In this document: in pieces, positions 27,267 through 37,654 of the stretch
Layout: every line of letters starts with the position of its first letter
Numbering within the stretch: the first letter of the stretch is position 1
From: Streptomyces spongiicola
Lineage (GTDB): Bacteria > Actinomycetota > Actinomycetes > Streptomycetales > Streptomycetaceae
Assembly: GCF_003122365.1 (NCBI RefSeq)
Contig: NZ_CP029254.1
Location: 4,049,001-4,113,000, forward strand
Reading direction: 5' to 3'
DNA length: 64,000 bases
The notes under the pieces: generated by a model
Told to the model about the DNA's origin: nothing
Seen by the model: only the letters and a program-made list of their open reading frames with translations
The model's database searches: none
Made by a program: the position numbers and the translations under genes

Positions 27267-29092
27267 CGAGCACCGGTATACGGCTCGACGCCCCGGCCCC
27301 GGGCTGGTTCATCGACGCCGACGTCGTCGTGGTCGGTTCCGGCGTCGCGGGCCTCACGACGGCACTTCGCTGCTCGGCCGAGGGCCTGCGCACCGTGGTG
27401 GTCACCAAGGCGCTCCTCGACGACGGGTCCACCCGCTGGGCACAGGGCGGTATCGCCGCGGCCCTCGGCGAGGGCGACACACCTGAGCAGCATCTCGAGG
27501 ACACGCTCGTCGCGGGCGCCGGGCTGTGCGACGAGAAAGCCGTGCGCGCGCTCGTCACGGAGGGCCCGGACGCCGTGCGGCGGCTGATCGCGACCGGAGC
27601 GCGGTTCGACACCGACGGCGCGGGCGGCATCGCGCTGACCCGCGAGGGCGGCCACCACCGCCGCCGTATCGCCCACGCGGGAGGCGACGCCACGGGTGCC
27701 GAGATCTCCCGCGCGCTCGCCGCGGCGATACGCGAGGGCGCGGTCCGCGTCATCGAGCACGCGCTGGTGCTCGACCTCCTGACGGACGCGGAGGGCCGCA
27801 CGGCCGGCATCACCCTGCACGTCATGGGCGAGGGCCAGCACGACGGCGTCGGAGCCGTGCACGCTCCCGCGGTGGTGCTGGCGACCGGCGGCATGGGCCA
27901 GGTCTTCTCGGCCACCACCAATCCGCCCGTGTCCACCGGTGACGGCGTGGCGCTCGCGCTGCGTGCCGGGGCCGAGGTGAGCGACCTCGAGTTCGTCCAG
28001 TTCCACCCGACGGTCCTCTGGCTCGGCCCGGACTCCGAGGGGCAGCAGCCGCTGGTCTCCGAGGCGGTGCGCGGCGAGGGCGCCCACCTCGTCGACGCGG
28101 CCGGCACCCGTTTCATGGTGGGGCAGCACGAGCTGGCCGAACTCGCCCCCCGGGACATCGTCGCCAAGGGCATCATGCGCCGTATGCGGGAGCAGGGCGC
28201 CGACCACATGTTCCTCGACGCCCGGCACTTCGGCGCCGGGATGTGGGAGAACCGGTTCCCGACCATCCTCGCCGCCTGCCGGGCCCACGGCATCGACCCG
28301 GTCACCGGGCCGGTCCCGGTGGCGCCGGCCGCCCACTACGCCTCCGGCGGCGTCCGCACCGACCTCCGCGGCCGTACCACCGTCCCCGGTCTGTACGCCT
28401 GCGGCGAGGTGGCCTGCACCGGCGTCCACGGCGCCAACCGGCTGGCCTCCAACTCCCTCCTGGAGGGCCTCGTCTTCGCGGAGCGCATCGCCGGGACGAT
28501 CGCCGAGGCCCACCCGGCCGGTGCCGCCCGCCCCCTCCCCGCGGGAGGTCCGGGCGGCGGCCTCCCACCCGCCGCGGGCGAGGGATCGGCGCACGCCGCG
28601 GGAGCCCCGGTGGAGGGCGGCTCCCGGGGCGGCATGCCGCTCCTCGCGCCCGAGGCCCGGCGCGAGATCCAGCGGATCATGACGAACGGAGCCGGAGTGC
28701 TGCGCTCCGCGGCGAGCCTGGAGCAGGCGGCGGACGCCCTGGAGGCCCTGCGACTGTCCGCGCTGCACGAGGCCGGCGACACGGACGCCGTCGCCAAGGC
28801 CGCCGAGCCCGGCGTCGAGTCCTGGGAGGCCACCAACCTGCTGCTCGTCGCCCGTGTGCTGGTCGCCGCCGCCCGCGAGCGGACCGAGACGCGCGGCTGC
28901 CACTGGCGCGAGGACCACCCCGGGCGGGACGACGCCGGGTGGCGCCGTCATATCGTCGTGCGTCTCACTCCCGACCGCCGCCTCGACGTACGCCAAACGG
29001 CGACCGAGGCCTTCCCGCCCGCCAGCCCCGCACCCACCCTCGCCTCCGCACCCACGCCAGCCCCCACCGCCGACAGGGAGCCCCAACAGTGA
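27263..29092 (+). CDS. nadB: L-aspartate oxidase
   Basis: A 609-residue FAD enzyme oxidising aspartate to iminoaspartate, the first step of de novo NAD synthesis. It has the FAD dinucleotide motif VVVVGSGVAGLTTAL, STRWAQGGIAAALG, GGHHRRRIAHAGGDATG, and the active-site block APAAHYASGGVRTDLRGRT with GANRLASNSLLEGLVF. A Gly/Ala/Pro-rich insert of about 55 residues (about 415-465) precedes the helical C-domain and explains the extra length. GTG start overlaps panC. No nadA is in the window. Confidence 0.96.
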   Translation: MTSTGIRLDAPAPGWFIDADVVVVGSGVAGLTTALRCSAEGLRTVVVTKALLDDGSTRWAQGGIAAALGEGDTPEQHLEDTLVAGAGLCDEKAVRALVTEGPDAVRRLIATGARFDTDGAGGIALTREGGHHRRRIAHAGGDATGAEISRALAAAIREGAVRVIEHALVLDLLTDAEGRTAGITLHVMGEGQHDGVGAVHAPAVVLATGGMGQVFSATTNPPVSTGDGVALALRAGAEVSDLEFVQFHPTVLWLGPDSEGQQPLVSEAVRGEGAHLVDAAGTRFMVGQHELAELAPRDIVAKGIMRRMREQGADHMFLDARHFGAGMWENRFPTILAACRAHGIDPVTGPVPVAPAAHYASGGVRTDLRGRTTVPGLYACGEVACTGVHGANRLASNSLLEGLVFAERIAGTIAEAHPAGAARPLPAGGPGGGLPPAAGEGSAHAAGAPVEGGSRGGMPLLAPEARREIQRIMTNGAGVLRSAASLEQAADALEALRLSALHEAGDTDAVAKAAEPGVESWEATNLLLVARVLVAAARERTETRGCHWREDHPGRDDAGWRRHIVVRLTPDRRLDVRQTATEAFPPASPAPTLASAPTPAPTADREPQQ

Positions 29093-30114
29093 GCACGCCC
29101 GAAGAACGTCCGGAACCCGTGGACGTACCGCTGATCCAGATCGGCGCCCGCGCCGCCGAAGACCAGGGCTGCGGCGACGACTGCGGCTGCGGCGACGAGG
29201 TGTACGAGTGCGGCCTCGACCCCGCCCTCGCCGGGCTCCTCGCCGAGTCGGGCCTCGATCCCGTGCAGGTCGAGGACATCGCGCACCTCGCCGTCGAGGA
29301 GGACCTGGACGGCGGCGTCGACGTGACGACCGTCGCCACCGTCCCCGAGGACGCGGTGGCCACCGGCGACTTCACCGCCCGCGAGGCCGGCGTCGTCGCG
29401 GGCCTGCGCGTCGCCGAGGCGGTCCTCTCGATCGTCTGCGCCGACGAGTTCGAGGTCGAGCGCCATGTCGAGGACGGCGACCGCGTCGAGCCGGGCCGGC
29501 GGCTCCTCTCCGTCACCGCCCGCACCCGGGACCTGCTCACGGGCGAGCGCAGCGCCCTGAACCTCCTGTGCCGCCTCTCGGGCATCGCCACCGCCACCCG
29601 GGCCTGGGCCGACGTGCTCGAGGGCACCGGTGCCCGGGTTCGCGACACCCGGAAGACGACGCCGGGCCTGCGCGCCCTGGAGAAGTACGCGGTGCGCTGC
29701 GGCGGCGGGGTCAACCACCGGATGTCGCTCTCCGACGCCGCCCTCGTCAAGGACAACCATGTGATCGCCGCGGGCGGGGTGGCCCAGGCGTTCAAGGCCG
29801 TCCGGGAGACCCTGGCCGGGCTGGGCACCCCGGACCTGCCCGTCGAGGTCGAGGTGGACACCCTCCACCAGGTCCGCGAGGCCCTCGACGCCGGCGCGGA
29901 CCTGATCCTGCTGGACAACTTCACGCCCGTCGAGACCGCCGAGGCCGTCGCGATCGTCGGGAAGCGGGCGGTGCTGGAGTCCTCCGGCCGGCTCACCCTG
30001 GCGAACGCGCGTGCCTACGCGGAGACGGGTGTGGACTACCTCGCGGTCGGGGCGCTCACCCACTCCTCCGCGATCCTCGACATCGGCCTCGACCTGCGAG
30101 AGGCCGAGGTCTGA
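29089..30114 (+). CDS. nadC: Nicotinate-nucleotide pyrophosphorylase (carboxylating)
   Basis: A 341-residue quinolinate phosphoribosyltransferase making nicotinate mononucleotide. Core motifs are EDLDGGVDVTT, RDTRKTTPGLRALEKYAV, GGGVNHRMSLSDAALVKDNH, VEVEVDTL and LLDNFTP. Unusually, before the core lies a cysteine-rich stretch, CGDDCGCGDEVYECG (about residues 26-40), resembling a metal site. GTG start overlaps the nadB stop by four bases, and coaX follows after four bases. Confidence 0.96.
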   Translation: MSTPEERPEPVDVPLIQIGARAAEDQGCGDDCGCGDEVYECGLDPALAGLLAESGLDPVQVEDIAHLAVEEDLDGGVDVTTVATVPEDAVATGDFTAREAGVVAGLRVAEAVLSIVCADEFEVERHVEDGDRVEPGRRLLSVTARTRDLLTGERSALNLLCRLSGIATATRAWADVLEGTGARVRDTRKTTPGLRALEKYAVRCGGGVNHRMSLSDAALVKDNHVIAAGGVAQAFKAVRETLAGLGTPDLPVEVEVDTLHQVREALDAGADLILLDNFTPVETAEAVAIVGKRAVLESSGRLTLANARAYAETGVDYLAVGALTHSSAILDIGLDLREAEV

Positions 30115-30118
30115 TCCG

Positions 30119-30916
30119 ATGCTGCTCACCATCGACGTCGGCAACACCCACACCGTGCTCGGCCTGTTCGACGGCGAGGACATCGTCGAGCACTGGCGTG
30201 TCTCCACCGATCCGCGCCGTACGGCCGACGAACTGGCCGTGCTCCTCAACGGCCTCATGGGCATCCATCCGCTGCTCGGCGAGGAACTGGGCGACGGGAT
30301 CGAGGGCATCGCGATCTGCGCCACCGTGCCGTCCGTGCTCCATGAACTCCGCGAGGTCACCCGCCGCTACTACGGCGACGTGCCCGCCGTGCTGGTCGAG
30401 CCCGGCATCAAGACCGGCGTGCCGATCCTGATGGACAACCCCAAGGAGGTCGGCGCGGACCGCATCATCAACGCCGTCGCCGCCGTCGAGCTCTACGGGG
30501 GCCCGGCGATCGTCGTCGACTTCGGTACGGCGACGACCTTCGACGCGGTCAGCGCCCGCGGCGAGTACGCGGGCGGTGTCATCGCCCCCGGCATCGAGAT
30601 CTCGGTCGAGGCCCTGGGCGTGAAGGGCGCCCAGCTCCGAAAGATCGAGCTGGCCCGCCCGCGCAGCGTGATCGGCAAGAACACGGTCGAGGCCATGCAG
30701 GCCGGTATCGTCTACGGCTTCGCGGGCCAGGTCGACGGCGTCGTGCAGCGTATGAAGCGCGAGCTGGCCGACGACCCGGAGGACGTGACGGTGATCGCCA
30801 CGGGGGGCCTGGCCCCGATGGTGCTCGGAGAGTCCTCCGTGATCGACGAGCACGAGCCGTGGCTGACGCTGATCGGCCTGCGCCTGGTCTACGAGCGGAA
30901 CGTCTCGCGCATGTGA
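30119..30916 (+). CDS. coaX: Type III pantothenate kinase
   Basis: A 265-residue kinase committing pantothenate to CoA, insensitive to CoA feedback in known members. It has LTIDVGNTHTVLGLF (phosphate 1), GADRIINAVAAVELYG, IVVDFGTATTFDAV (phosphate 2), YAGGVIAPGIEIS and VIATGGLAP. Start ATG follows the nadC stop closely. It completes a unit making pantothenate, phosphopantothenate and NAD precursors. Confidence 0.96.
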   Translation: MLLTIDVGNTHTVLGLFDGEDIVEHWRVSTDPRRTADELAVLLNGLMGIHPLLGEELGDGIEGIAICATVPSVLHELREVTRRYYGDVPAVLVEPGIKTGVPILMDNPKEVGADRIINAVAAVELYGGPAIVVDFGTATTFDAVSARGEYAGGVIAPGIEISVEALGVKGAQLRKIELARPRSVIGKNTVEAMQAGIVYGFAGQVDGVVQRMKRELADDPEDVTVIATGGLAPMVLGESSVIDEHEPWLTLIGLRLVYERNVSRM

Positions 30917-30942
30917 TCCGCCGGCTGATCCGCACCGCCCCC

Positions 30943-30965
30943 CCCCCGGGCGGAGCGCCCGGGGG
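30943..30965 (+). terminator. Terminator hairpin after coaX
   Basis: A 10-bp perfect stem, CCCCCGGGCG against CGCCCGGGGG, on a three-base loop, 27 bases past the coaX stop. Confidence 0.7.
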
Positions 30966-31301
30966 CGCCGTATGCCACTCCGTGCGTCTGTGCGTCTGTG
31001 CGTCCGTGCGTCCGTGTTCTTGCGTCCACGTGCGTCCGTGCCTCTGCGCCCACCTGCGTCCGCGGGCCGGCTCATGTGCGGGGCGCCCGCCCCAACCGCG
31101 CCGGGCGTCCCGTACCCCGCCGTCGCGGCGCCGGGGCCGGGCCGCGGGTCGGCGCCGCCGGGCACCCGTCCGCCGCTGTACCGGGCGAAGCGCTTCCGAG
31201 GGCCGCGGCCCGTGCCGGCCGCCCCACGGTTCCGCCGCACACGCCGCGCCGGAAATGGGAAGTTAAACGAATTTTGTCCGATTAGCTCGTATCGTCGGTC
31301 C
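30966..31301. repeat. Gap with an 8-bp tandem repeat and AT-rich promoter-like end
   Basis: From 30982, four perfect or near-perfect units of GTGCGTCT/GTGCGTCC are followed by about six degenerate copies to about 31061. The end (about 31255-31300) turns AT-rich and contains TATCGT at 31290-31295, six bases before the next ATG, a candidate leaderless promoter. No gene is seen. Confidence 0.75.
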
Positions 31302-31949
31302 ATGCCCACGCCACACGGATCCCGCGGCGGCATGGCGTTCAGTGCGGACGAACTGCGTGTGCTCCGCCGCGCTCTCGCCATCGCCCTCAATCCCGACCAG
31401 TCCCGTCGCTCCGGCCGGAGCGACGCCCCCGGTGCCCATGCCGCCCGGGAGTACCTGCGGCTCGCACAGTCCGTGGACGAGGCCGTCCGCGAGGCGGGCC
31501 GGCTGCGGGTGTTCCTGCTCGCCGACCTGGCGCGGTACCGCGACGCCCTCCCCGGCTCCGCGAGCGGCTACCTGGGACTCCTCCAAGAGGCCCTGGCCGC
31601 CGGCCACGTCCTCACTCCCGAGGACGTCGCGGCCCTTCGCTCCCTGCGCCGTGCGCCGCTGGCCGAGGCCCTCCCGGACCACGGCGGGGCTGCGGCCGAG
31701 GAGTCCCTGTCCGCCCGGGCGCCGGACCGGGCGCCGGCCGCGGACCGGGTGGCGGCCCCGTCGCGCGCACGGTTGCAGGCGCTGCCCGGCGGCCGCGCCT
31801 CCGGCGGGGACAAGCAGGAGCCCCGTCCGGCCGCTCCGAAGCCCGCCCGTCCCGCTCCCCGCCCGGACCGGCCCATCCCCACTCCGGGTGAGGTCTTCCC
31901 GCCGCGCCGCCGCCCGGCGCCCCCGCCGGAGAAGCGGGCCGCGGGATAG
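31302..31949 (+). CDS. Conserved hypothetical protein
   Basis: A 215-residue protein. The N-terminal 120 residues are helical (AFSADELRVLRRALAIAL; LRLAQSVDEAVREAGRLRVF; GYLGLLQEALAAGHVLTPED), and the rest is Pro/Ala/Arg-rich and probably disordered. There is no signal or membrane segment. I do not recognise a family. TATCGT six bases before the ATG and the lack of a ribosome site suggest a leaderless message; an ATG ten codons later is an alternative. A small membrane protein follows after 13 bases. Confidence 0.75.
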   Translation: MPTPHGSRGGMAFSADELRVLRRALAIALNPDQSRRSGRSDAPGAHAAREYLRLAQSVDEAVREAGRLRVFLLADLARYRDALPGSASGYLGLLQEALAAGHVLTPEDVAALRSLRRAPLAEALPDHGGAAAEESLSARAPDRAPAADRVAAPSRARLQALPGGRASGGDKQEPRPAAPKPARPAPRPDRPIPTPGEVFPPRRRPAPPPEKRAAG

Positions 31950-31962
31950 CTACCCTGGAGGC

Positions 31963-32154
31963 ATGGACTACGTCGCCGCGCTCCTGCCCCCGGTCGTGAT
32001 GGCCGCGTTCTTCACCGCCCTCGTCGTCACGATTGTGAAGAGCCAGGGCGGCCCCAACAAGGCCAAGGAGGACGCCGCCGTGGACGCGGCGATCGCCCGT
32101 GCGGAGGCCGGTGCCGGCCGGCCCGCACCGCCGGACCGCCCGATCGAGGCCTGA
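31963..32154 (+). CDS. Small single-pass membrane protein
   Basis: A 63-residue protein: an N-terminal hydrophobic helix (about residues 5-25, LLPPVVMAAFFTALVVTIV), then a charged Ala-rich tail (KAKEDAAVDAAIARAEAG). The ribosome site CTGGAGG precedes the ATG. It is probably co-transcribed with the upstream hypothetical gene. Function is unknown, and it is below the size many annotation programs keep. Confidence 0.8.
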   Translation: MDYVAALLPPVVMAAFFTALVVTIVKSQGGPNKAKEDAAVDAAIARAEAGAGRPAPPDRPIEA

Positions 32155-32156
32155 CG

Positions 32157-32189
32157 GAGACCCGGCGGAGACCCGGCGGAGACCCGGCG
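32157..32189. repeat. 11-bp x3 tandem repeat
   Basis: Three perfect copies of GAGACCCGGCG directly after the stop of the small membrane protein gene and before the terminator. Confidence 0.9.
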
Positions 32190-32211
32190 GCGGTTCCCGC
32201 CGGCCGCTCGC

Positions 32212-32247
32212 AGGACGTACGGCTCACCGCGGCCGTACGTCCTTTTT
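32212..32247 (+). terminator. Canonical rho-independent terminator
   Basis: A 12-bp perfect stem (AGGACGTACGGC against its complement), an 8-base loop, then five T. One of the few in the window with a real U-tract. Confidence 0.9.
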
Positions 32248-32303
32248 CGTACCCTAAGTACGTCAATGCCGACCATTGCGGCATCTCCGACTATGGTGGC
32301 GAT

Positions 32304-32777
32304 GTGCCCCGCCAATTGGGAGAGCTCGAAGACGCCGTCATGACGCGCATCTGGCAATGGAACCGCCCGGTGACGGTGCGCGAAGTGCTGGAGGATCTCC
32401 AGCGGGAACGGTCCATCGCGTACACCACGGTCATGACCGTAATGGACAATCTCCATCAGAAGGGCTGGGTGCGCAGGGAAGTCGAAGGCCGCGCCTATCG
32501 ATATACCGCGGTCTCCACCCGGGCCGCCTACTCCGCCGCACTGATGAACGAAGCCTGGTCGAAGAGCGACAACCCGGCGGCCGCCCTTGTCGCCTTCTTC
32601 GGCATGATGTCGCCGGAGCAGCGCCAGGCGCTGCGGGACGCGATCCGCGTCGTTCAGCGCGACCCCGCGGCACAGGCCCCGGAACCGGAGCGGGACGGGC
32701 CTTCGCAAGGGGCGGTGGAAGGTACTCCCGAACAGGACGCCGAGGGCGCCGACGGCGCGGACGGGGCGGGGCGATAG
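32304..32777 (+). CDS. BlaI/MecI-family transcriptional repressor
   Basis: A 157-residue winged-helix regulator. RQLGELEDAVMTRIWQW and VTVREVLEDLQRERSIAYTT form the DNA-binding domain, and TVMDNLHQKGWVRREVEGRA the wing. The helical dimer region follows, then an acidic low-complexity tail. No BlaR-type sensor protease lies next to it. GTG at 32304 has TATGGT ending seven bases before it, so it may be leaderless. The next gene starts nine bases after its stop, so the pair is probably co-transcribed. Confidence 0.88.
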   Translation: MPRQLGELEDAVMTRIWQWNRPVTVREVLEDLQRERSIAYTTVMTVMDNLHQKGWVRREVEGRAYRYTAVSTRAAYSAALMNEAWSKSDNPAAALVAFFGMMSPEQRQALRDAIRVVQRDPAAQAPEPERDGPSQGAVEGTPEQDAEGADGADGAGR

Positions 32778-32786
32778 CGTCCGCTC

Positions 32787-33326
32787 ATGTCGTCAGCGCA
32801 GTCGCTCCCCAATGCCGCAGCAAATGCCGTCACCGTCCGACGGGCCAGGACCGGCGATGTGCCGGCCGTACGCCGGCTCGTGGACCCGTACGTGAGCGAA
32901 GGCATCCTGCTCGACAAAGCGACCGTGACGCTTTACGAGGACATCCAGGAGTTCTGGGTCGCGGAACGCGACACGGACGCCCGGGTCGTCGGCTGCGGGG
33001 CCCTCCACGTGATGTGGGAAGACCTCGCGGAAGTCCGGACTCTCGCGGTGGACCCCCAGTTCAGGGGAGAGGGTGTGGGGCGTCATGTGCTGGGCAAGCT
33101 ACTCCACACCGCCCGCTGGCTGGGTGTGCGGCGGGTATTCTGCCTGACCTTCGAAGTGGACTTCTTCACGAAGCACGGGTTCGTGGAGATCGGTGAGACT
33201 CCGGTCGACGGAGATGTCTACAGCGAGCTGCTGCGTTCCTATGACGAGGGCGTCGCCGAGTTCCTCGGTCTCGAACGGGTGAAGCCGAACACCTTGGGTA
33301 ACAGCCGGATGCTTCTGCACCTGTGA
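32787..33326 (+). CDS. Amino-acid N-acetyltransferase (short N-acetylglutamate synthase type)
   Basis: A 179-residue GNAT protein. RRARTGDVPAVRRLVDPYV opens the fold, VRTLAVDPQFRGEGVGRHVL is the acetyl-CoA pyrophosphate loop, and FCLTFEVDFFTKHGFVEI the closing strand-helix. This matches actinobacterial stand-alone N-acetylglutamate synthases, which start arginine biosynthesis and lack the kinase-like domain of classical ArgA. The other arginine genes are not nearby. It sits directly behind the BlaI-type regulator, so regulation by it is possible but unproven. Confidence 0.88.
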   Translation: MSSAQSLPNAAANAVTVRRARTGDVPAVRRLVDPYVSEGILLDKATVTLYEDIQEFWVAERDTDARVVGCGALHVMWEDLAEVRTLAVDPQFRGEGVGRHVLGKLLHTARWLGVRRVFCLTFEVDFFTKHGFVEIGETPVDGDVYSELLRSYDEGVAEFLGLERVKPNTLGNSRMLLHL

Positions 33327-33497
33327 TCCCGCCGCGGCGGCAGCGCAAGCGTGACTCGGCCGCTGTACCGAACCCTATGTCCGAATCGCGTACGTTTCCC
33401 GCGTTCCCCGGGTTCTGAACCTCTGCCGAGGGTTTGTGTTTTCCAGAGAAAAGCGGTTTCCTTTCCGCGTACTGCATTTTCGATGAAAGGAAATCCG

Positions 33498-33836
33498 GTG
33501 GCACAGAAGGTTCAGGTCCTTCTTGTCGATGACCTCGACGGCGGCGAGGCGGACGAGACGGTGACGTTCGCTCTGGACGGCAAGACCTACGAGATCGACC
33601 TCACCACCGCCAATGCGGACAGGCTCCGCGGTCTGCTGGAGCCGTACACCAAGGGCGGCCGGCGCACCGGCGGCCGCGCCGCGGCCGGCCGCGGAAAGGG
33701 TCGTGCCGCGAGTTCGGCGGGTGGCAAGGACACCGCCGAGATCCGGAAGTGGGCCAAGGAGAACGGCTACAGCGTCAATGACCGCGGCCGCGTTCCGGCC
33801 GAGATCCGCGAGGCCTACGAGAAGGCCAACGGCTGA
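33498..33836 (+). CDS. lsr2: Lsr2 nucleoid-associated protein
   Basis: A 112-residue H-NS-like xenogeneic silencer that oligomerises and binds AT-rich DNA. The N-terminal dimerisation domain is QKVQVLLVDDLDGGEADETV, a basic Gly/Ala/Arg linker follows, and the C-terminal domain ends NGYSVNDRGRVPAEIREAYE with the AT-hook-like RGR. GTG at 33498 (AAAGGA upstream) gives the standard VAQKV N-terminus; an in-frame ATG five codons earlier is less likely. The leader (about 33425-33490) is AT-rich, consistent with autoregulation. Its last 22 bases overlap the convergent neighbour. Confidence 0.97.
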   Translation: MAQKVQVLLVDDLDGGEADETVTFALDGKTYEIDLTTANADRLRGLLEPYTKGGRRTGGRAAAGRGKGRAASSAGGKDTAEIRKWAKENGYSVNDRGRVPAEIREAYEKANG

Positions 33837-34417
33837 GCCCGGGTATGCGGCCCCGCCGCACCCGTGCGCATGAGGCGGGCCCGGTGGCAGGCGTTCGCCG
33901 CCGCGTCCACGAGCCGCACCAGATCGGGGGCGCCCCCGTCGTCCCCGGACCCGGCCCCGGCGCGCCCCGGGGCGCCGAACGCCGGCAGTGACGGTTCCAC
34001 CTCGCGCCCCGGTTTCGGGGGCCGCAGCCACACGGCGGCCCCCGGCGGCGCCCCGGCCGGGGCGGCGCGCCCCGGGGGCGCCGGGGCGGGCACGGACCCG
34101 CCCCGCCCCAGGGCGCTCAGCTCCAGGCGGATCCCGCCCCACTCCAGCCAGTCGAGCAGTGACGGCAGTTCCTCCGCGGTGCCTGCCGCGACCAGCAGCA
34201 GCACGCCGTCTCCCGCTCGCGCGACCGGACCGGTGCGCACGCCGAACCGCAGCAGGGCCCTCCCGGCGTCCGCCGGAAGCCCCAGCACGTCGAAGCGCAG
34301 CCCGGTGGTCAGCCGTACCGGTGGCCCTTCGGCCGCGGCCCAGCCAAGCTCGTTCCTGTACCACCTCGCGCTGCCGTCATCGAACGGCACACGAGGCACC
34401 GGGAGAGTGAAGGCCAT
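33815..34417 (-). CDS. Reduced bifunctional primase/polymerase (prim-pol) N-domain-like protein
   Basis: A 200-residue protein found between lsr2 and clpC in streptomycetes. TTGLRFDVLGLPADAGRALL, AAGTAEELPSLLDWLEWGG and a late AAVWLRPP resemble the N-terminal prim-pol-like domain of actinobacterial plasmid and phage proteins. I cannot identify the catalytic carboxylates, so activity is doubtful. The C-terminal half is Pro/Gly/Ala-rich. It ends inside the 3' end of lsr2 by 22 bases on the opposite strand. The start ATG lacks a good ribosome site. Confidence 0.7.
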   Translation of the reverse strand: MAFTLPVPRVPFDDGSARWYRNELGWAAAEGPPVRLTTGLRFDVLGLPADAGRALLRFGVRTGPVARAGDGVLLLVAAGTAEELPSLLDWLEWGGIRLELSALGRGGSVPAPAPPGRAAPAGAPPGAAVWLRPPKPGREVEPSLPAFGAPGRAGAGSGDDGGAPDLVRLVDAAANACHRARLMRTGAAGPHTRAQPLAFS

Positions 34418-34846
34418 GCCCCGGGAACCGCCGGGAGGACCCGTCGGTTACGCAAGGTCCGGCGTGCGTCACCGGGAGTTCTGGTGAGGAGGTGGCAAGG
34501 GTGTGTTCGGGGGCGCAAGGGTGTTCGCCCGTAGCTGAGGGAACCGTCGCGCGCCGCATGGAGTGTCGGTCCATACGGGTAAGACATCCCTAGTGGGGAC
34601 GGGTGAACCGCGGGCTCTGGGGTCTCACGTTCGCCATCGGCGTACTGATGGCACGGGTAACTGCCTGGCCTGCGGGAACATCGTCTCGCACCATCGGGTT
34701 GGAGCATTTGTCGGCGTTCGGGGCAGGAGGCCACAGACGGGTGTCGGCAGTTGGAATGAGCGGTCCCCGCTTGCGGGACTAAGCTGCGGAAGGACAGGGA
34801 GGGGATCGACCCCTAACTGACTGACCGCTCTGAGGAGCGATTAACG
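34418..34846 (+). promoter_or_regulatory. clpC upstream region with candidate ClgR box
   Basis: A 429-base gap with no gene. At 34629-34642, GTTCGC-CATCG-GCG fits the CGC-N5-GCG core reported for ClgR, the activator of clp genes in streptomycetes and corynebacteria. A weaker GTTCGC-N5-GCT lies at 34523-34536. TAAGCT at 34780-34785 may be a -10 box. The clpC ribosome site is TGAGGAG just before 34847. Confidence 0.5.
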
Positions 34847-37372
<2,526 letters not shown>

Positions 37373-37390
37373 GCGCTCTGAGCGCGAGTC

Positions 37391-37432
37391 GAAGGGGCTG
37401 CCCCGGACCCGAGGGTCCGGGGCAGCCCCTTC
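37391..37432 (+). terminator. Very stable terminator after clpC
   Basis: A 19-bp perfect stem with a four-base CGAG loop, beginning 18 bases past the clpC stop. Confidence 0.9.
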
Positions 37433-37654
37433 CGGCGATCGGAAGCCGTCGCCAGCCGGGACCCGCGGGGGCGTTCGCATGTTCGCGCGTTCGCACGAGG
37501 CCGACGGCACCGCTCCCCGTGGCCCGCACCGGCCGTTCAGGACGCGGTCCGGTCCGTCTGGTCCGTCCGGTCCGTCCGGTGGCCCGGTCCGTCCGGTCCG
37601 GACCACCGGACGCCAGGCGCGGCCGTCGCGTCGCGTCGCGTCGTGCCGGGCGGA
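37433..37654. other. Spacer between convergent clpC and carboxypeptidase genes
   Basis: Contains GTTCGC repeats (about 37474-37496) and a run of GGTCCGTCCGGTCCGT-type repeats at about 37548-37602. No gene is seen. Confidence 0.6.
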
